From Nocardioides kongjuensis (GTDB lineage: Bacteria; Actinomycetota; Actinomycetes; Propionibacteriales; Nocardioidaceae): a DNA stretch of 64,000 nucleotides. The notes beneath the pieces are model-generated. The model made no database searches. It was given only the letters and a program-made list of their open reading frames with translations, and was not told the DNA's origin. Shown in pieces: positions 23,934 to 31,812 of the stretch; position 1 is the stretch's first letter; every line of letters begins with the position of its first letter. The stretch lies in contig NZ_JACCBF010000001.1 of assembly GCF_013409625.1 (NCBI RefSeq), forward strand, positions 1,178,001 to 1,242,000, read 5' to 3'. The position numbers and the translations under genes were made by a program.

Positions 23934-25266
23934 GCAGAAGCGGCGGGCGGTCGACCCGGCCCGGCTGGCGGCCTTCGAGGTGCTGAAGGCGGTCCGGGTC
24001 GACGACGGCTACACCAACCTGCTGCTGCCGGCCGTCCTGGCCCGCCACGGCCTGACCGGCCGCGACGCCGCGTTCACCACGGAGCTCGCCTCGGGCACGA
24101 TCCGCCGCCAGGGCACGTACGACGCCGTGCTCGCCGCCTGCATCGACCGGCCGCTGCGCAAGGTCGAGGCGAAGGTCCTCGACGCCCTGCGCCTCGGCGC
24201 CCACCAGCTGCTCGCGATGCGGGTCCCGACCCACGCCGCGATCGACACGACCGTCACCCTGGTCCGCAACCAGGTCAACCAGGGCGCGGCCGGCTTCAGC
24301 AACGCCGTGCTGCGCAAGGTGGCCGCGCGCGACCTCGAGGCCTGGCTCGCCGACGTCGCCCCCGACGACCTGGCGGTGGCGCACAGCCACCCGGCCTGGG
24401 TGGTCGACGAGCTGCGCCGCGCGCTCGGCGACCGGGCCGGCGAGCTGCCCGCGCTGCTCGCCGCCGACAACGACCCACCCCGGGTGACCCTCGTGGCCCG
24501 GCCGGGCCTGGCGGCGCGCGAGGAGCTGCCCGGTACGCCGACCCGGTACTCGCCGTACGGCGTCGTCCTCGACGGCGGCGACCCGGCAGGAGTGGCGGCG
24601 GTCGCCGAGGGCCGCGCAGGCGTGCAGGACGAGGGCTCCCAGCTGGTCGCGCTCGCCCTGGCGTCCTCGCCGGTCGAGGGCCGCGACGAGCGCTGGATCG
24701 ACCTGTGCGCCGGTCCGGGCGGCAAGGCGTCGCTGCTGGCGGCGCTGGCCGCCGAGCATGGGGCGCGCCTGACCGGCGTCGAGCTGCACCACCACCGGGC
24801 CCGCCTGGTCGCCCGTGCCGCTGCCGCCGGCGGGGGACTGGCCGGTGTCGTCCGGGCCGACGCCACCCGGGCCCCCTTCGCCGACGCGAGCGCCGACCGG
24901 ATCCTGCTCGACGCCCCGTGCACCGGCCTCGGCGCCCTGCGCCGTCGCCCCGAGGCACGCTGGCGTCGGCGTCCCGCCGACGTGATCGCGCTGGTCGGCC
25001 TGCAGCGCGCGCTGCTGGCCGAGGCGGTCCGGGTGCTGCGTCCCGGGGGAGCGCTGCTCTACGCCACGTGCTCGCCGGTGCTGGCCGAGACCGCCGACGT
25101 CGTCACCGCCACCCTCGCCGAGCACCCCGACGTCCGGCTCGAGGACGTCGCGGGCCACCTGCCCGCCGTACCGGATGCGGAGGGGCCGCTGCCCGGCACG
25201 GTGCAGCTCTGGCCGCACCGCCACGGGACCGACGCGATGTTCCTGGCCCTGCTGCGCAAGGCCTGA
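23926..25266 (+). CDS. rsmB: 16S rRNA (cytosine967-C5)-methyltransferase
   Basis: 446 residues. An N-terminal NusB-like RNA-binding domain ([20 protein letters not shown]) is followed by a Rossmann SAM methyltransferase. [16 protein letters not shown] is the SAM motif, [20 protein letters not shown] holds motif IV with the Cys needed for product release, and YATCSPV holds the motif VI catalytic Cys. The TTG start at 23926 overlaps the fmt stop, which also fits N-terminal homology ([12 protein letters not shown]), but the ribosome-binding site is weak. Confidence 0.92.
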   Translation: MSRQKRRAVDPARLAAFEVLKAVRVDDGYTNLLLPAVLARHGLTGRDAAFTTELASGTIRRQGTYDAVLAACIDRPLRKVEAKVLDALRLGAHQLLAMRVPTHAAIDTTVTLVRNQVNQGAAGFSNAVLRKVAARDLEAWLADVAPDDLAVAHSHPAWVVDELRRALGDRAGELPALLAADNDPPRVTLVARPGLAAREELPGTPTRYSPYGVVLDGGDPAGVAAVAEGRAGVQDEGSQLVALALASSPVEGRDERWIDLCAGPGGKASLLAALAAEHGARLTGVELHHHRARLVARAAAAGGGLAGVVRADATRAPFADASADRILLDAPCTGLGALRRRPEARWRRRPADVIALVGLQRALLAEAVRVLRPGGALLYATCSPVLAETADVVTATLAEHPDVRLEDVAGHLPAVPDAEGPLPGTVQLWPHRHGTDAMFLALLRKA

Positions 25267-25306
25267 ACCGCGGAATGAACCAGGAAAGTTGACGGTTCAA
25301 CCAGTC

Positions 25307-26323
25307 ATGAAGAAGATCGGGTTCCTCTCGTTCGGCCACTGGACGCCGAGCCCGCACTCCCAGACCCGCTCCGCCGCGGACACGCTGCTGCAGTCCATCG
25401 ACCTCGCGGTCGCGGCCGAGGAGCTGGGGGCGGACGGTGCGTACTTCCGGGTGCACCACTTCGCCCGCCAGCTCGCCAGCCCGTTCCCGCTGCTGTCGGC
25501 GATCGGCGCCCGCACCAGCCGGATCGAGATCGGCACCGGTGTGATCGACATGCGCTACGAGAACCCGATGTACATGGTCGAGGACGCCAGCGCCGCCGAC
25601 CTGATCTCGGGCGGGCGACTGCAGCTCGGCATCTCGCGCGGGTCACCGGAGCAGGTCATCGACGGCTGGCGGTACTTCGGGTACGCGCCGGCCGAGGGCG
25701 AGACCGAGGCCGACATGGCGCGCCGGCACACCGAGGTGTTCCTGGAGGCGCTCAAGGGCGAGGGCTTCGCGCAGCCGAACCCGCGCCCGATGTTCGCCAA
25801 CCCGCCGGGCCTGCTCCGCCTCGAGCCGCACTCCGAGGGCCTGCGCGATCGGATCTGGTGGGGCGCCGCCTCCAACGGCACCGCCCGCTGGGCCGCCGAG
25901 CTCGGCATGAACCTGATGAGCTCCACGCTCAAGGAGGACGAGAGCGGCCAGCCGTTCCACGTCCAGCAGGCCGACCAGATCCGCGTCTTCCGCGAGGCCT
26001 GGGCCTCCGCCGGGCACGAGGGCACCCCGCGGGTGTCGGTGAGCCGGTCGATCTTCCCGCTCGTCTCCGAGGAGGACCACATGTACTTCGGTGGCCGCCC
26101 CGACGACGACCAGGTCGGCCAGATCGACAACATGCGGGCGATCTTCGGTCGCTCGTACGCCGCCGAGCCCGACCAGCTCGTCGAGCAGCTGCGCGAGGAC
26201 GAGGCCGTCGCCGAGGCCGACACGCTGCTGCTGACCGTCCCCAACCAGCTCGGTGTCGACTACAACGCCCACGTGCTGGAGTCGATCCTCACCCACGTGG
26301 CGCCGGAGCTGGGCTGGCGCTGA
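25307..26323 (+). CDS. LLM-class (luciferase-like) flavin-dependent oxidoreductase
   Basis: 338-residue TIM-barrel monooxygenase of the bacterial luciferase family, using reduced FMN or F420. Visible family features are AAEELGADGAYFRVHHFARQ, the conserved strand ARTSRIEIGTGVIDMR, and GRLQLGISRGSPEQVI. The WWGAASNGTARWAAELGMNLM segment is the usual C-terminal barrel strand. The substrate cannot be told. A TGAACC-N12-GGTTCA dyad (25276-25299) lies just upstream of the ATG and could be an operator. Downstream is the IS-split repeat. Confidence 0.85.
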   Translation: MKKIGFLSFGHWTPSPHSQTRSAADTLLQSIDLAVAAEELGADGAYFRVHHFARQLASPFPLLSAIGARTSRIEIGTGVIDMRYENPMYMVEDASAADLISGGRLQLGISRGSPEQVIDGWRYFGYAPAEGETEADMARRHTEVFLEALKGEGFAQPNPRPMFANPPGLLRLEPHSEGLRDRIWWGAASNGTARWAAELGMNLMSSTLKEDESGQPFHVQQADQIRVFREAWASAGHEGTPRVSVSRSIFPLVSEEDHMYFGGRPDDDQVGQIDNMRAIFGRSYAAEPDQLVEQLREDEAVAEADTLLLTVPNQLGVDYNAHVLESILTHVAPELGWR

Positions 26324-26382
26324 TTTACGCGCCGTGTCACGCGGTTTGGTCCCAAACCGCAGGATCTAGCTGTACCCGGCCA

Positions 26383-27339
26383 TCAGGTTGGTAGCAGTCG
26401 GCTGATCGGCGGTTTGCCTCCGAGTGCGCTGTGGCGGCGTTCAGTGTTGTAGTGCTCGAGCCAGGGTGCAAGAGCGGCCGCTCGCTCGTCGTTGCTGGTG
26501 AAGACCTGGCGGTAGGCCCACTCGGTGGCCAGGGTGCGGTTCAGCCTCTCGACCTTCCCGTTCTGCCACGGGCAGTGGGGACGGATGAACTTCTGGACGA
26601 TGCCGTGCTCGGCGCACACCGTGCGCAGCGAGTAGCGGTAGGCCCAGGCGTTGTCGGTCATCAACCGCTCGATCCGAGTGATCCCGTGATCGGCGAAGTT
26701 GGCGATCGCACGCTCGAGGAACGCGGCACATGTGGTGCCCTTCTCGTCGCGCAGCACCTCTGAGTAGGCCAGCCGGGAGTGGTCATCGACGAGCGAGTGG
26801 ACGTAGTCGTAGCCGGGCCCGTTGACGCGGTCGCGAGGGATCGCCCGGCCGTGGACGCGCCAGCCGCCGCCGTCGGGGATCCGGCCGATCTTCTTCACGT
26901 CCATGTGGACCAGCTCGCCTGGGCGGTCGCGTTCGTAACGAACGGCGGTCTGTTTCGAGGACCGGATGACCTCGCCGGTGATCGGGTCCAACTCGCGAAG
27001 GTAGGGCACGCGATGGCGGCGCAGGATCCGGGACACGGTACGCGGAGGCACGCCGAGCTTGGGGCCGAGGACATCGGGGCCGTCGCGGAGCTCGGCCCGG
27101 GCGGCGAGGACCTTCTGCTCGATCTCGTCGCTGGACTTGGTGGGCATCGTGTGGGGGCGTGACGAGCGGGTGGTCAGGCCGACTTCGCCCTCGGCGGCGT
27201 AGCGGTCGATCCAGGTCTTCACGCACTTGCGAGACACGCCCATCGCCGTGGCGATGTGGGCTTGCTTCCAGCCGGCCTGGTGGCGTTGGACGATCAATCG
27301 GCGACCGTGGACGGTCAGTCGGGCACTACCGTGGGACAC
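26383..27339 (-). CDS. IS481-family transposase (DDE, rve domain)
   Basis: 318 residues from GTG 27339, with GGAGG five bases upstream. The N-terminal helix-turn-helix region is RLTVHGRRLIVQRHQAG... and MGVSRKCVKTWIDRY. The catalytic triad is D in VHMDVKKIG, D in LMTDNAWAY, and E in WQNGKVERLNRTL. HYNTERRHSALGGKPP is the usual C-terminal motif. The frame is full length with no stops, so the enzyme is probably active. The longer frame from ATG 27384 would begin inside the regulatory hairpin and is less likely. Confidence 0.95.
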   Translation of the reverse strand: MSHGSARLTVHGRRLIVQRHQAGWKQAHIATAMGVSRKCVKTWIDRYAAEGEVGLTTRSSRPHTMPTKSSDEIEQKVLAARAELRDGPDVLGPKLGVPPRTVSRILRRHRVPYLRELDPITGEVIRSSKQTAVRYERDRPGELVHMDVKKIGRIPDGGGWRVHGRAIPRDRVNGPGYDYVHSLVDDHSRLAYSEVLRDEKGTTCAAFLERAIANFADHGITRIERLMTDNAWAYRYSLRTVCAEHGIVQKFIRPHCPWQNGKVERLNRTLATEWAYRQVFTSNDERAAALAPWLEHYNTERRHSALGGKPPISRLLPT

Positions 27340-27398
27340 GAGAACCTCCGGGTTGGAGTGGGCCTTAGACAAGCCACATCCCACCCGGAGGTTCTCGT
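27338..27398 (-). promoter_or_regulatory. hairpin sequestering the transposase ribosome-binding site
   Basis: A perfect 16-base inverted repeat, ACGAGAACCTCCGGGT (27338-27353) and its complement (27383-27398), around a 29-base loop. In transcripts entering from outside the IS, the Shine-Dalgarno GGAGG and the first two bases of the GTG start are paired with CCUCC in the 5' arm. Confidence 0.8.
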
Positions 27399-27486
27399 TC
27401 GTTCAGCCAGGCTCGCCGCAACCAACGTCCTGGCTGGGTACATCTAGCGCCGAAACGTCGCGGATTGGTCCCAAACCGCAGCCAGA

Positions 27487-27864
27487 TTACGCACTGCTCG
27501 GGGCGCCGCTCCCGCTGCTGACCTGTGCCAGGAACTGGCGGATCGTGTCGCGGCTCCGGGTCAGGCACGTGATCCGCTTCTCCAGGCCGACCAGCTCCTC
27601 GGCGAGCAGTGCGGCGACCTCTGCGGAGCAGGTGGGCTGCTCGAGGGCACAGGCAGCCTCGGCCTCGAGCAGGACCTTGACGAGACGGGTGGGGACGCCG
27701 GCCTGGACCAGGCCGGCGATCCGCTCGATCCGCTCGACGTGCGTCTCGGAGTAGGTGCGGTAGCCGTTGGGCAGGCGGTCCGCGGTGAGCAGGCCCTGCT
27801 GCTCGTAGTAGCGGATCAGCCGGGTCGCGACCCCGGTCCGCTCGGCCAGCTCGCCGATCCTCAT
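27487..27864 (-). CDS. MerR-family transcriptional regulator
   Basis: 125 residues. The N-terminal winged helix is MRIGELAERTGVATRLIRYYEQQGLL, followed by NGYRTYSETHVERIERI and a coiled-coil dimerisation helix with VGLEKRITCLTRSRDTIRQFL. Two Cys (CALEQPTC) lie in the effector region, but the metal-binding CxxC patterns of MerR or ZntR are not evident. Start is ATG 27864. It is divergent from the MFS transporter and probably controls it from the shared 70-base promoter. Confidence 0.9.
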   Translation of the reverse strand: MRIGELAERTGVATRLIRYYEQQGLLTADRLPNGYRTYSETHVERIERIAGLVQAGVPTRLVKVLLEAEAACALEQPTCSAEVAALLAEELVGLEKRITCLTRSRDTIRQFLAQVSSGSGAPSSA

Positions 27865-27895
27865 GTCTGCTGCCTCACCTTCCGGGCGCCGGGCC

Positions 27896-27927
27896 TTGAC
27901 ATTGACATCAGTGTCAGACTCTAGCGT
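27896..27927 (+). promoter_or_regulatory. MerR-type promoter/operator of the MFS gene
   Basis: -35 TTGACA (27896-27901) and -10 TAGCGT (27922-27927) are 20 bases apart, the over-long spacing typical of MerR-controlled promoters. A dyad TGACATCAGTGTCA (27903-27916) lies in the spacer. The ATG follows seven bases after the -10. Confidence 0.7.
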
Positions 27928-27934
27928 CGATGGC

Positions 27935-29095
27935 ATGACCCTCACCAGTCCCGGCACCGGCCCCACCACCCGTACCGCCACTCGTCCGAGTGCCGACCTC
28001 GGCGACGGCCTGCCGTGGCCGGTACTGCTCACCCTGGGCGCGGCCACGCTGGTCATGGTCACCGGCGAGATGCTCCCGACCGCGGTCCTCGGCCCGATGA
28101 GCCGCGGACTCGCCGTCTCCGAGGCTGCCGCGGGGCTGCTCGTGAGCATCTGGGCGGCGGTCGTGGTCCTCGCCAGCATCCCGCTGGTCCGGATCACCCG
28201 CCGCTTCCCGCGCCCGGCCGTGATCGCAGGCAGCCTCGTCGCATTCGCGGTGGCTGCGGCAGCAACGGCCCTCGCGCCGTCGTACGGCGTCGTGCTGGGT
28301 GCACGCACCCTCGGCGCTGCCGCCGTGGGTCTGCTGTGGTCGACGGTCAACGCGCACGTCGCCGACCTGGTGCCGGACCGGTTGCTCGGGCGGGCCACGT
28401 CCGTGGTCCTGGGCGGGGCGACGCTCGGCATGGTGCTCGGTACGCCGGTCGGGCGGGTGGTCGCCGACCTCGCCGGCTGGCGCGCCTCGTTCGTCCTGCT
28501 GGCCGCCGCGAGCCTGGTGGCGGCGCTGCTGGTGCTGCGGGTGGTGCCTCCCGCGAGCCGACACGCCGGACCGACCAGGGCCGCGGAGGAGAGTGGCTCG
28601 CTGCGGCCGATGCTCGGGGTGACCCTGCTGGTCGCGCTGGCCCTGGTCGGCCATTACGGCGCGTACACCTACGTCACCCGCCTCGCCGGCCCGCCGGCGC
28701 TCGCGCTGCTGGTGTTCGGGCTCGCATCGGCGCTCGGTGTCGTCCTCGCGGGCCGCGTCGAGCGCACCGCACTGGGCCTGGTCGTCGCCACGGTCCTCAC
28801 CGCGGTCGCGATCCTCGCGGTCGGGACCGTCGGCACCCTGCCGCTCGTCGCCCTGTGGGGCGTCGCGTCCGGGGCGCTGCCCCCGTTCGCGCAGACCCTG
28901 GTGTTGCGCCTGGCCGGGCCGGGCCACCGCGCACTGGCCGGAGCGCTCATCCCGGTGCTGTTCAACGGCGGGATCGCCGTGGGGGCCGCGCTGGCCTCCG
29001 GTGTCGTCGCGGCGTACGGCGTGGGCGGGCTCGGGCTGCCCGCCGCGACCCTGGTGCTGCTGGCCGCGGCAGGGCTGGCCCGGGTCGCGCGGTGA
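27935..29095 (+). CDS. MFS transporter (DHA1-like efflux permease)
   Basis: 386 residues with about 12 hydrophobic segments. The conserved motif after TM2 reads RITRRFPRPAVI, and TM1 contains GEMLPTAVLGPMSRGLAVSEAAAG, typical of sugar/drug efflux proteins of the AraJ/CmlR type. The start ATG 27935 has the TAGCGT box just upstream, so the mRNA may be leaderless. The divergent MerR regulator suggests that a cell-toxic small molecule induces efflux. The substrate is unknown. Confidence 0.85.
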   Translation: MTLTSPGTGPTTRTATRPSADLGDGLPWPVLLTLGAATLVMVTGEMLPTAVLGPMSRGLAVSEAAAGLLVSIWAAVVVLASIPLVRITRRFPRPAVIAGSLVAFAVAAAATALAPSYGVVLGARTLGAAAVGLLWSTVNAHVADLVPDRLLGRATSVVLGGATLGMVLGTPVGRVVADLAGWRASFVLLAAASLVAALLVLRVVPPASRHAGPTRAAEESGSLRPMLGVTLLVALALVGHYGAYTYVTRLAGPPALALLVFGLASALGVVLAGRVERTALGLVVATVLTAVAILAVGTVGTLPLVALWGVASGALPPFAQTLVLRLAGPGHRALAGALIPVLFNGGIAVGAALASGVVAAYGVGGLGLPAATLVLLAAAGLARVAR

Positions 29096-29099
29096 GGGG

Positions 29100-29924
29100 T
29101 CAGTCCACCCAGGCCAGGCCTTCGCCGAGGGTCGTGACCTCCGCGTCGGTGGTGCCCTGACCGCCCTCGACGCTGATGAAGATCCCGTCGTGCACGTCCG
29201 TCACGTAGACACCCGGGTCCGCGCCCTTGTCGGGCGAGGACAGCCACTCGTCGTGGTCGGCGGCGTCACGGATCACCAAGCCGGCCACGCCGCCGTCGGT
29301 GGAGGTGCAGGCAGCCTTGTCGTCGCTCAGGAACCACTCGCAGGTCCAGCCCGCGGGAGTGGTCACCGGCGCCTTGTCCACCTTGCCGAGCATCCCCAGC
29401 GCGTCGGCGTCGGCCATGGAGACGGCGACGGTGATGCCGGGCCAGTCCTGGGTCAGGGTGCCGAGGCCCTCGGACCACCAGGTGTCGATCCGGTCGGTGG
29501 GACCCGAGACCAGGGCGACGAAGCCGGTGCCGGGGCCGGGCAGGGTGCTCGCGCCCAGCTCGTAGAGGCCGGTCTGGTCGGTGCGGATCGTCGCGACGAG
29601 CCCGTCGCCGAGGTCGAGCTGCTGCCCGACCCGCAGTGTCGCGGGCGCCGCCACGGTGGTGGCCGCGGTGGTGGGCGCGGTGGCGACCGAGCGGTCGCGG
29701 GCCGCCGTACCGTCGCCGGTCACCACGCCTGCGGCCACCGAGACAGTGGCGACCGCGACGACACCGGCCACGGCGCCGGACACGGCGACGCGGCGCCGGC
29801 GGCGCAGTCGCTGGCCGGAGGCGAGCGAGGTGGCCGCGAGGTGCTCGAGGTCCGGGCGCTCGTCGCGCAGCCGCTCGCGCAGCGCGGGGCCGACGAGCGG
29901 GTCGAGGTGGTCGAGGTCGGTCAT
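29100..29924 (-). CDS. membrane-anchored partner of the adjacent sigma factor
   Basis: 274 residues. A cytosolic N-terminus of about 55 residues (DPLVGPALRERLRDERPDLEHLAAT...RLRRRRR) is followed by one TM segment (VAVSGAVAGVVAVATVSVAAGVV) and an extracytoplasmic domain of about 190 residues with WTCEWFLSDDKAACTS. The gene overlaps the sigma factor by ATGA. Position and topology suggest an anti-sigma factor or sensor, but no ZAS zinc motif is present. I do not recognise the outer domain. Confidence 0.7.
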   Translation of the reverse strand: MTDLDHLDPLVGPALRERLRDERPDLEHLAATSLASGQRLRRRRRVAVSGAVAGVVAVATVSVAAGVVTGDGTAARDRSVATAPTTAATTVAAPATLRVGQQLDLGDGLVATIRTDQTGLYELGASTLPGPGTGFVALVSGPTDRIDTWWSEGLGTLTQDWPGITVAVSMADADALGMLGKVDKAPVTTPAGWTCEWFLSDDKAACTSTDGGVAGLVIRDAADHDEWLSSPDKGADPGVYVTDVHDGIFISVEGGQGTTDAEVTTLGEGLAWVD

Positions 29925-30439
29925 GTGTGGGTCCTCTCGGCGATCGGGTCGATCAGCGGGCGCAGCCGCAGCAGGGCGCGGCGAGCGCGGGTGCGCACTG
30001 CCGACTCGCTGATCCCGAGGTCGGCGGCGGTGTCGGCGACGCTGCGGTCCTCCCAGTAGCGGAGGACCACGACGGCGCGGTCGAGCGGGGCGAGGCCGGC
30101 CAGTGCGGCCAGCAGGTCGATCCGCAGCTCCGGGTCGTGCCCCGGGGCCGGCGGGCCGACGTCGGCGTCGACGAGGTCGCTCGGGCGCTCCGCGCTACGG
30201 CGCAGCCGGCGGTGCGACAGGAAGGTGTTGAGCAGCATCGTCCGCGCGTAGGCGACCGGGCTCTGCGCGGTCTGCACCCGCCGCCAGCGCACGAAGACCT
30301 TGGCGTAGGTCGCCTGGGTCAGGTCCTCCGCGAGGTGGTGGTCACCCGTGAGCAGCATCGCCGCGTGGTGGAGCTGGGTGCCGGTCTCGCGCACGAACGC
30401 CGAGAACTCCTCGGCCTGCCGGTCTGCCTTCACACCCAC
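29921..30439 (-). CDS. ECF sigma factor, SigE/SigM-like family
   Basis: 172 residues. Region 2 is LLTGDHHLAEDLTQATYAKVFVRW and region 4 is VVVLRYWEDRSVADTAADLGISESAVRTRARRALLRL, a complete helix-turn-helix. It belongs to the actinobacterial 'SigE-family' group common in Streptomyces and Nocardioides. Start GTG 30439 was chosen for GGAG six bases upstream; GTG 30433 is also in frame. It is translationally coupled to the membrane protein at 29100. A paralogous pair lies at 54157. Confidence 0.88.
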   Translation of the reverse strand: MGVKADRQAEEFSAFVRETGTQLHHAAMLLTGDHHLAEDLTQATYAKVFVRWRRVQTAQSPVAYARTMLLNTFLSHRRLRRSAERPSDLVDADVGPPAPGHDPELRIDLLAALAGLAPLDRAVVVLRYWEDRSVADTAADLGISESAVRTRARRALLRLRPLIDPIAERTHT

Positions 30440-30471
30440 CTGACGCTCCAGACCTCGGCCCGCGTGACAGG

Positions 30472-31200
30472 TCAGTCCAGGACGTGGCGCAGGTAGCGCC
30501 GCGGGTCGTCGAGGTAGCGGCGCCAGTGCTGGACCAGCTCGAGCTCCTCCCACGTCGTACGTCGCAGCCCCCAGTCCCCGACCTCGAGGATCGTCGCACC
30601 CGGCATCGCCGCCAGCACGGGGGAGTGGGTCGCGCACAGCACCTGCCCGCCCTCGCCGACCACCCGGTCCAGGACCGAGATCAGGCCGAGCGAGGAGGAG
30701 AACGACAGGGCCGCCTCGGGCTCGTCGAGGCAGTAGAAGCCGGGGGAGTCGAAGCGGGTGCGCAGCACCTCGAGGAAGGACTCGCCGTGGCTCATCTCGT
30801 GGAACCGGCTGTCCTGCGGGCGTTCCGGGCGTCTCGGGTTCTGCTCGACGAAGGTGTACCAGCCGTGCATCGTCTCCGCGCGGAGGAAGAACCCCCATCG
30901 GCCCGCGCCGAGCCCACGCTGGATCCTCAGCGCCCGGTGCAGCGGGGACTCCGACTCACGCGTCGAGTGCCGGCCCTGGTTGGTCCCACCCTCCGGCGAG
31001 AGCCCGTACGCGACCGCGACCGCCTCGACCAGGGTCGACTTCCCGGAGCCGTTCTCTCCGACCAGGAAGGTGACGCCCTTCGCCAGCTCGAGGCCCTCGC
31101 GCACGACCTGCGCGACGGCCGGGATGGTCATCGGCCACTCGTCCGGGTCGAGCCGGTCCTCGGCGCTGACGTGCACGACGGGCGGTTGGTCGAAGTCCAC
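30472..31200 (-). CDS. ABC-type (AAA_21-like) predicted ATPase
   Basis: 242 residues. Walker A is LVGENGSGKSTLVEA, the signature-like motif is MSHGESFLEVL, Walker B is FYCLDEPEAAL and the H-motif is CATHSPVLAAMPGATILEV. These features place it in the soluble AAA family related to ABC/SMC-like ATPases, of the type often annotated as an uncharacterised ATPase. There is no transporter or nuclease partner beside it. It runs divergently from the Nudix gene. Function unknown; a role in nucleic-acid or defence processes is possible but not supported here. Confidence 0.82.
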   Translation of the reverse strand: MDFDQPPVVHVSAEDRLDPDEWPMTIPAVAQVVREGLELAKGVTFLVGENGSGKSTLVEAVAVAYGLSPEGGTNQGRHSTRESESPLHRALRIQRGLGAGRWGFFLRAETMHGWYTFVEQNPRRPERPQDSRFHEMSHGESFLEVLRTRFDSPGFYCLDEPEAALSFSSSLGLISVLDRVVGEGGQVLCATHSPVLAAMPGATILEVGDWGLRRTTWEELELVQHWRRYLDDPRRYLRHVLD

Positions 31201-31248
31201 GGGGCCACGCTACGGCCCGCTTCGCCGGGCGTCCTCTAGGTTGACGGG

Positions 31249-31794
31249 ATGCAGCCCTGGCAGCGCCGTACGACCCGGATCGCCTACGAGAACCCGTGGA
31301 TCCGGGTGCGCGAGGACGAGGTGGTCCGCCCCGACGGCAGCGACGGGATCTACGGGGTCGTCGAGGTGCGGCAGCCGGCGGTGTTCGTCGTACCGCTCAC
31401 CGAGGACGACGAGGTCGTGCTCGTCGAGATCGACCGCTACACGACGGGCGAGCGCGCCTCGCTCGAGCTCCCCGCCGGCGGTGCCGACGGCCAGGACCCG
31501 CTCGTCGCGGCCCAGCGCGAGCTGCGGGAGGAGACCGGCCTGGCGGCGTCGGACTGGCAGGAGATCGGCCGGATGAACGCACTCATCGGCGTTGCCCACG
31601 CCCCGGAGGTGGTCTACCTCGCTCGCGGCCTGACCTACGTCGGCGACGACGCGATGCTCGAGGACGGCATCCGTGCCGTGCACCGGGTGCCCCTCGACGA
31701 GCTGCTGGCGAGGGTCGGCCGCGGCGAGATCACCGACGGCGAGAGCCTGGCCTGCCTGCTGCTCGCGCTGGTCGCGCTCGGCCGGGTCGGCTGA
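31249..31794 (+). CDS. Nudix hydrolase, ADP-ribose pyrophosphatase-like
   Basis: 181 residues. The Nudix helix is RELREETGL, preceded by ELPAGGADGQDPLVAAQ. In the usual box GX5EX7REUXEEXGU, the Glu eight before the Arg is Gln here and the glycine-rich loop is one residue shorter. The core metal-binding REUXEE is intact. It probably hydrolyses an NDP-sugar or NDP-like substrate. TAGGTT six bases before the ATG points to a leaderless transcript. Confidence 0.85.
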   Translation: MQPWQRRTTRIAYENPWIRVREDEVVRPDGSDGIYGVVEVRQPAVFVVPLTEDDEVVLVEIDRYTTGERASLELPAGGADGQDPLVAAQRELREETGLAASDWQEIGRMNALIGVAHAPEVVYLARGLTYVGDDAMLEDGIRAVHRVPLDELLARVGRGEITDGESLACLLLALVALGRVG

Positions 31795-31812
31795 CCGGTA
31801 CCCTCAGCAGCC

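Larger units (their letters stand above)
26371..27442 (-). mobile_element. complete IS481-family insertion sequence (1,072 bp)
   Basis: Terminal inverted repeats start TGTACCC at both ends and match at 20 of 25 positions (outer left 26371, outer right 27442). A 6-base target duplication TCTAGC lies at 26365-26370 and 27443-27448. A single transposase gene fills the element. Intact ends, duplication and frame suggest a recent insertion. Confidence 0.95.
26341..27479. repeat. paired-palindrome repeat, copy 4, interrupted by the IS
   Basis: Box at 26341-26360 (GCGGTTTGGTCCCAAACCGC, perfect 9-base arms) and a partner box at 27460-27479 (GCGGATTGGTCCCAAACCGC). With the element and one target duplication removed, the two boxes are 21 bases apart and the unit is 61 bases, matching the other copies. 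Confidence 0.8.

Noticed and set aside
30472..31200. A defence-type ATPase (OLD/Gabija-like) next to a nuclease.
   Set aside because: No TOPRIM or nuclease domain is fused or adjacent; the neighbours are a Nudix and a sigma factor.
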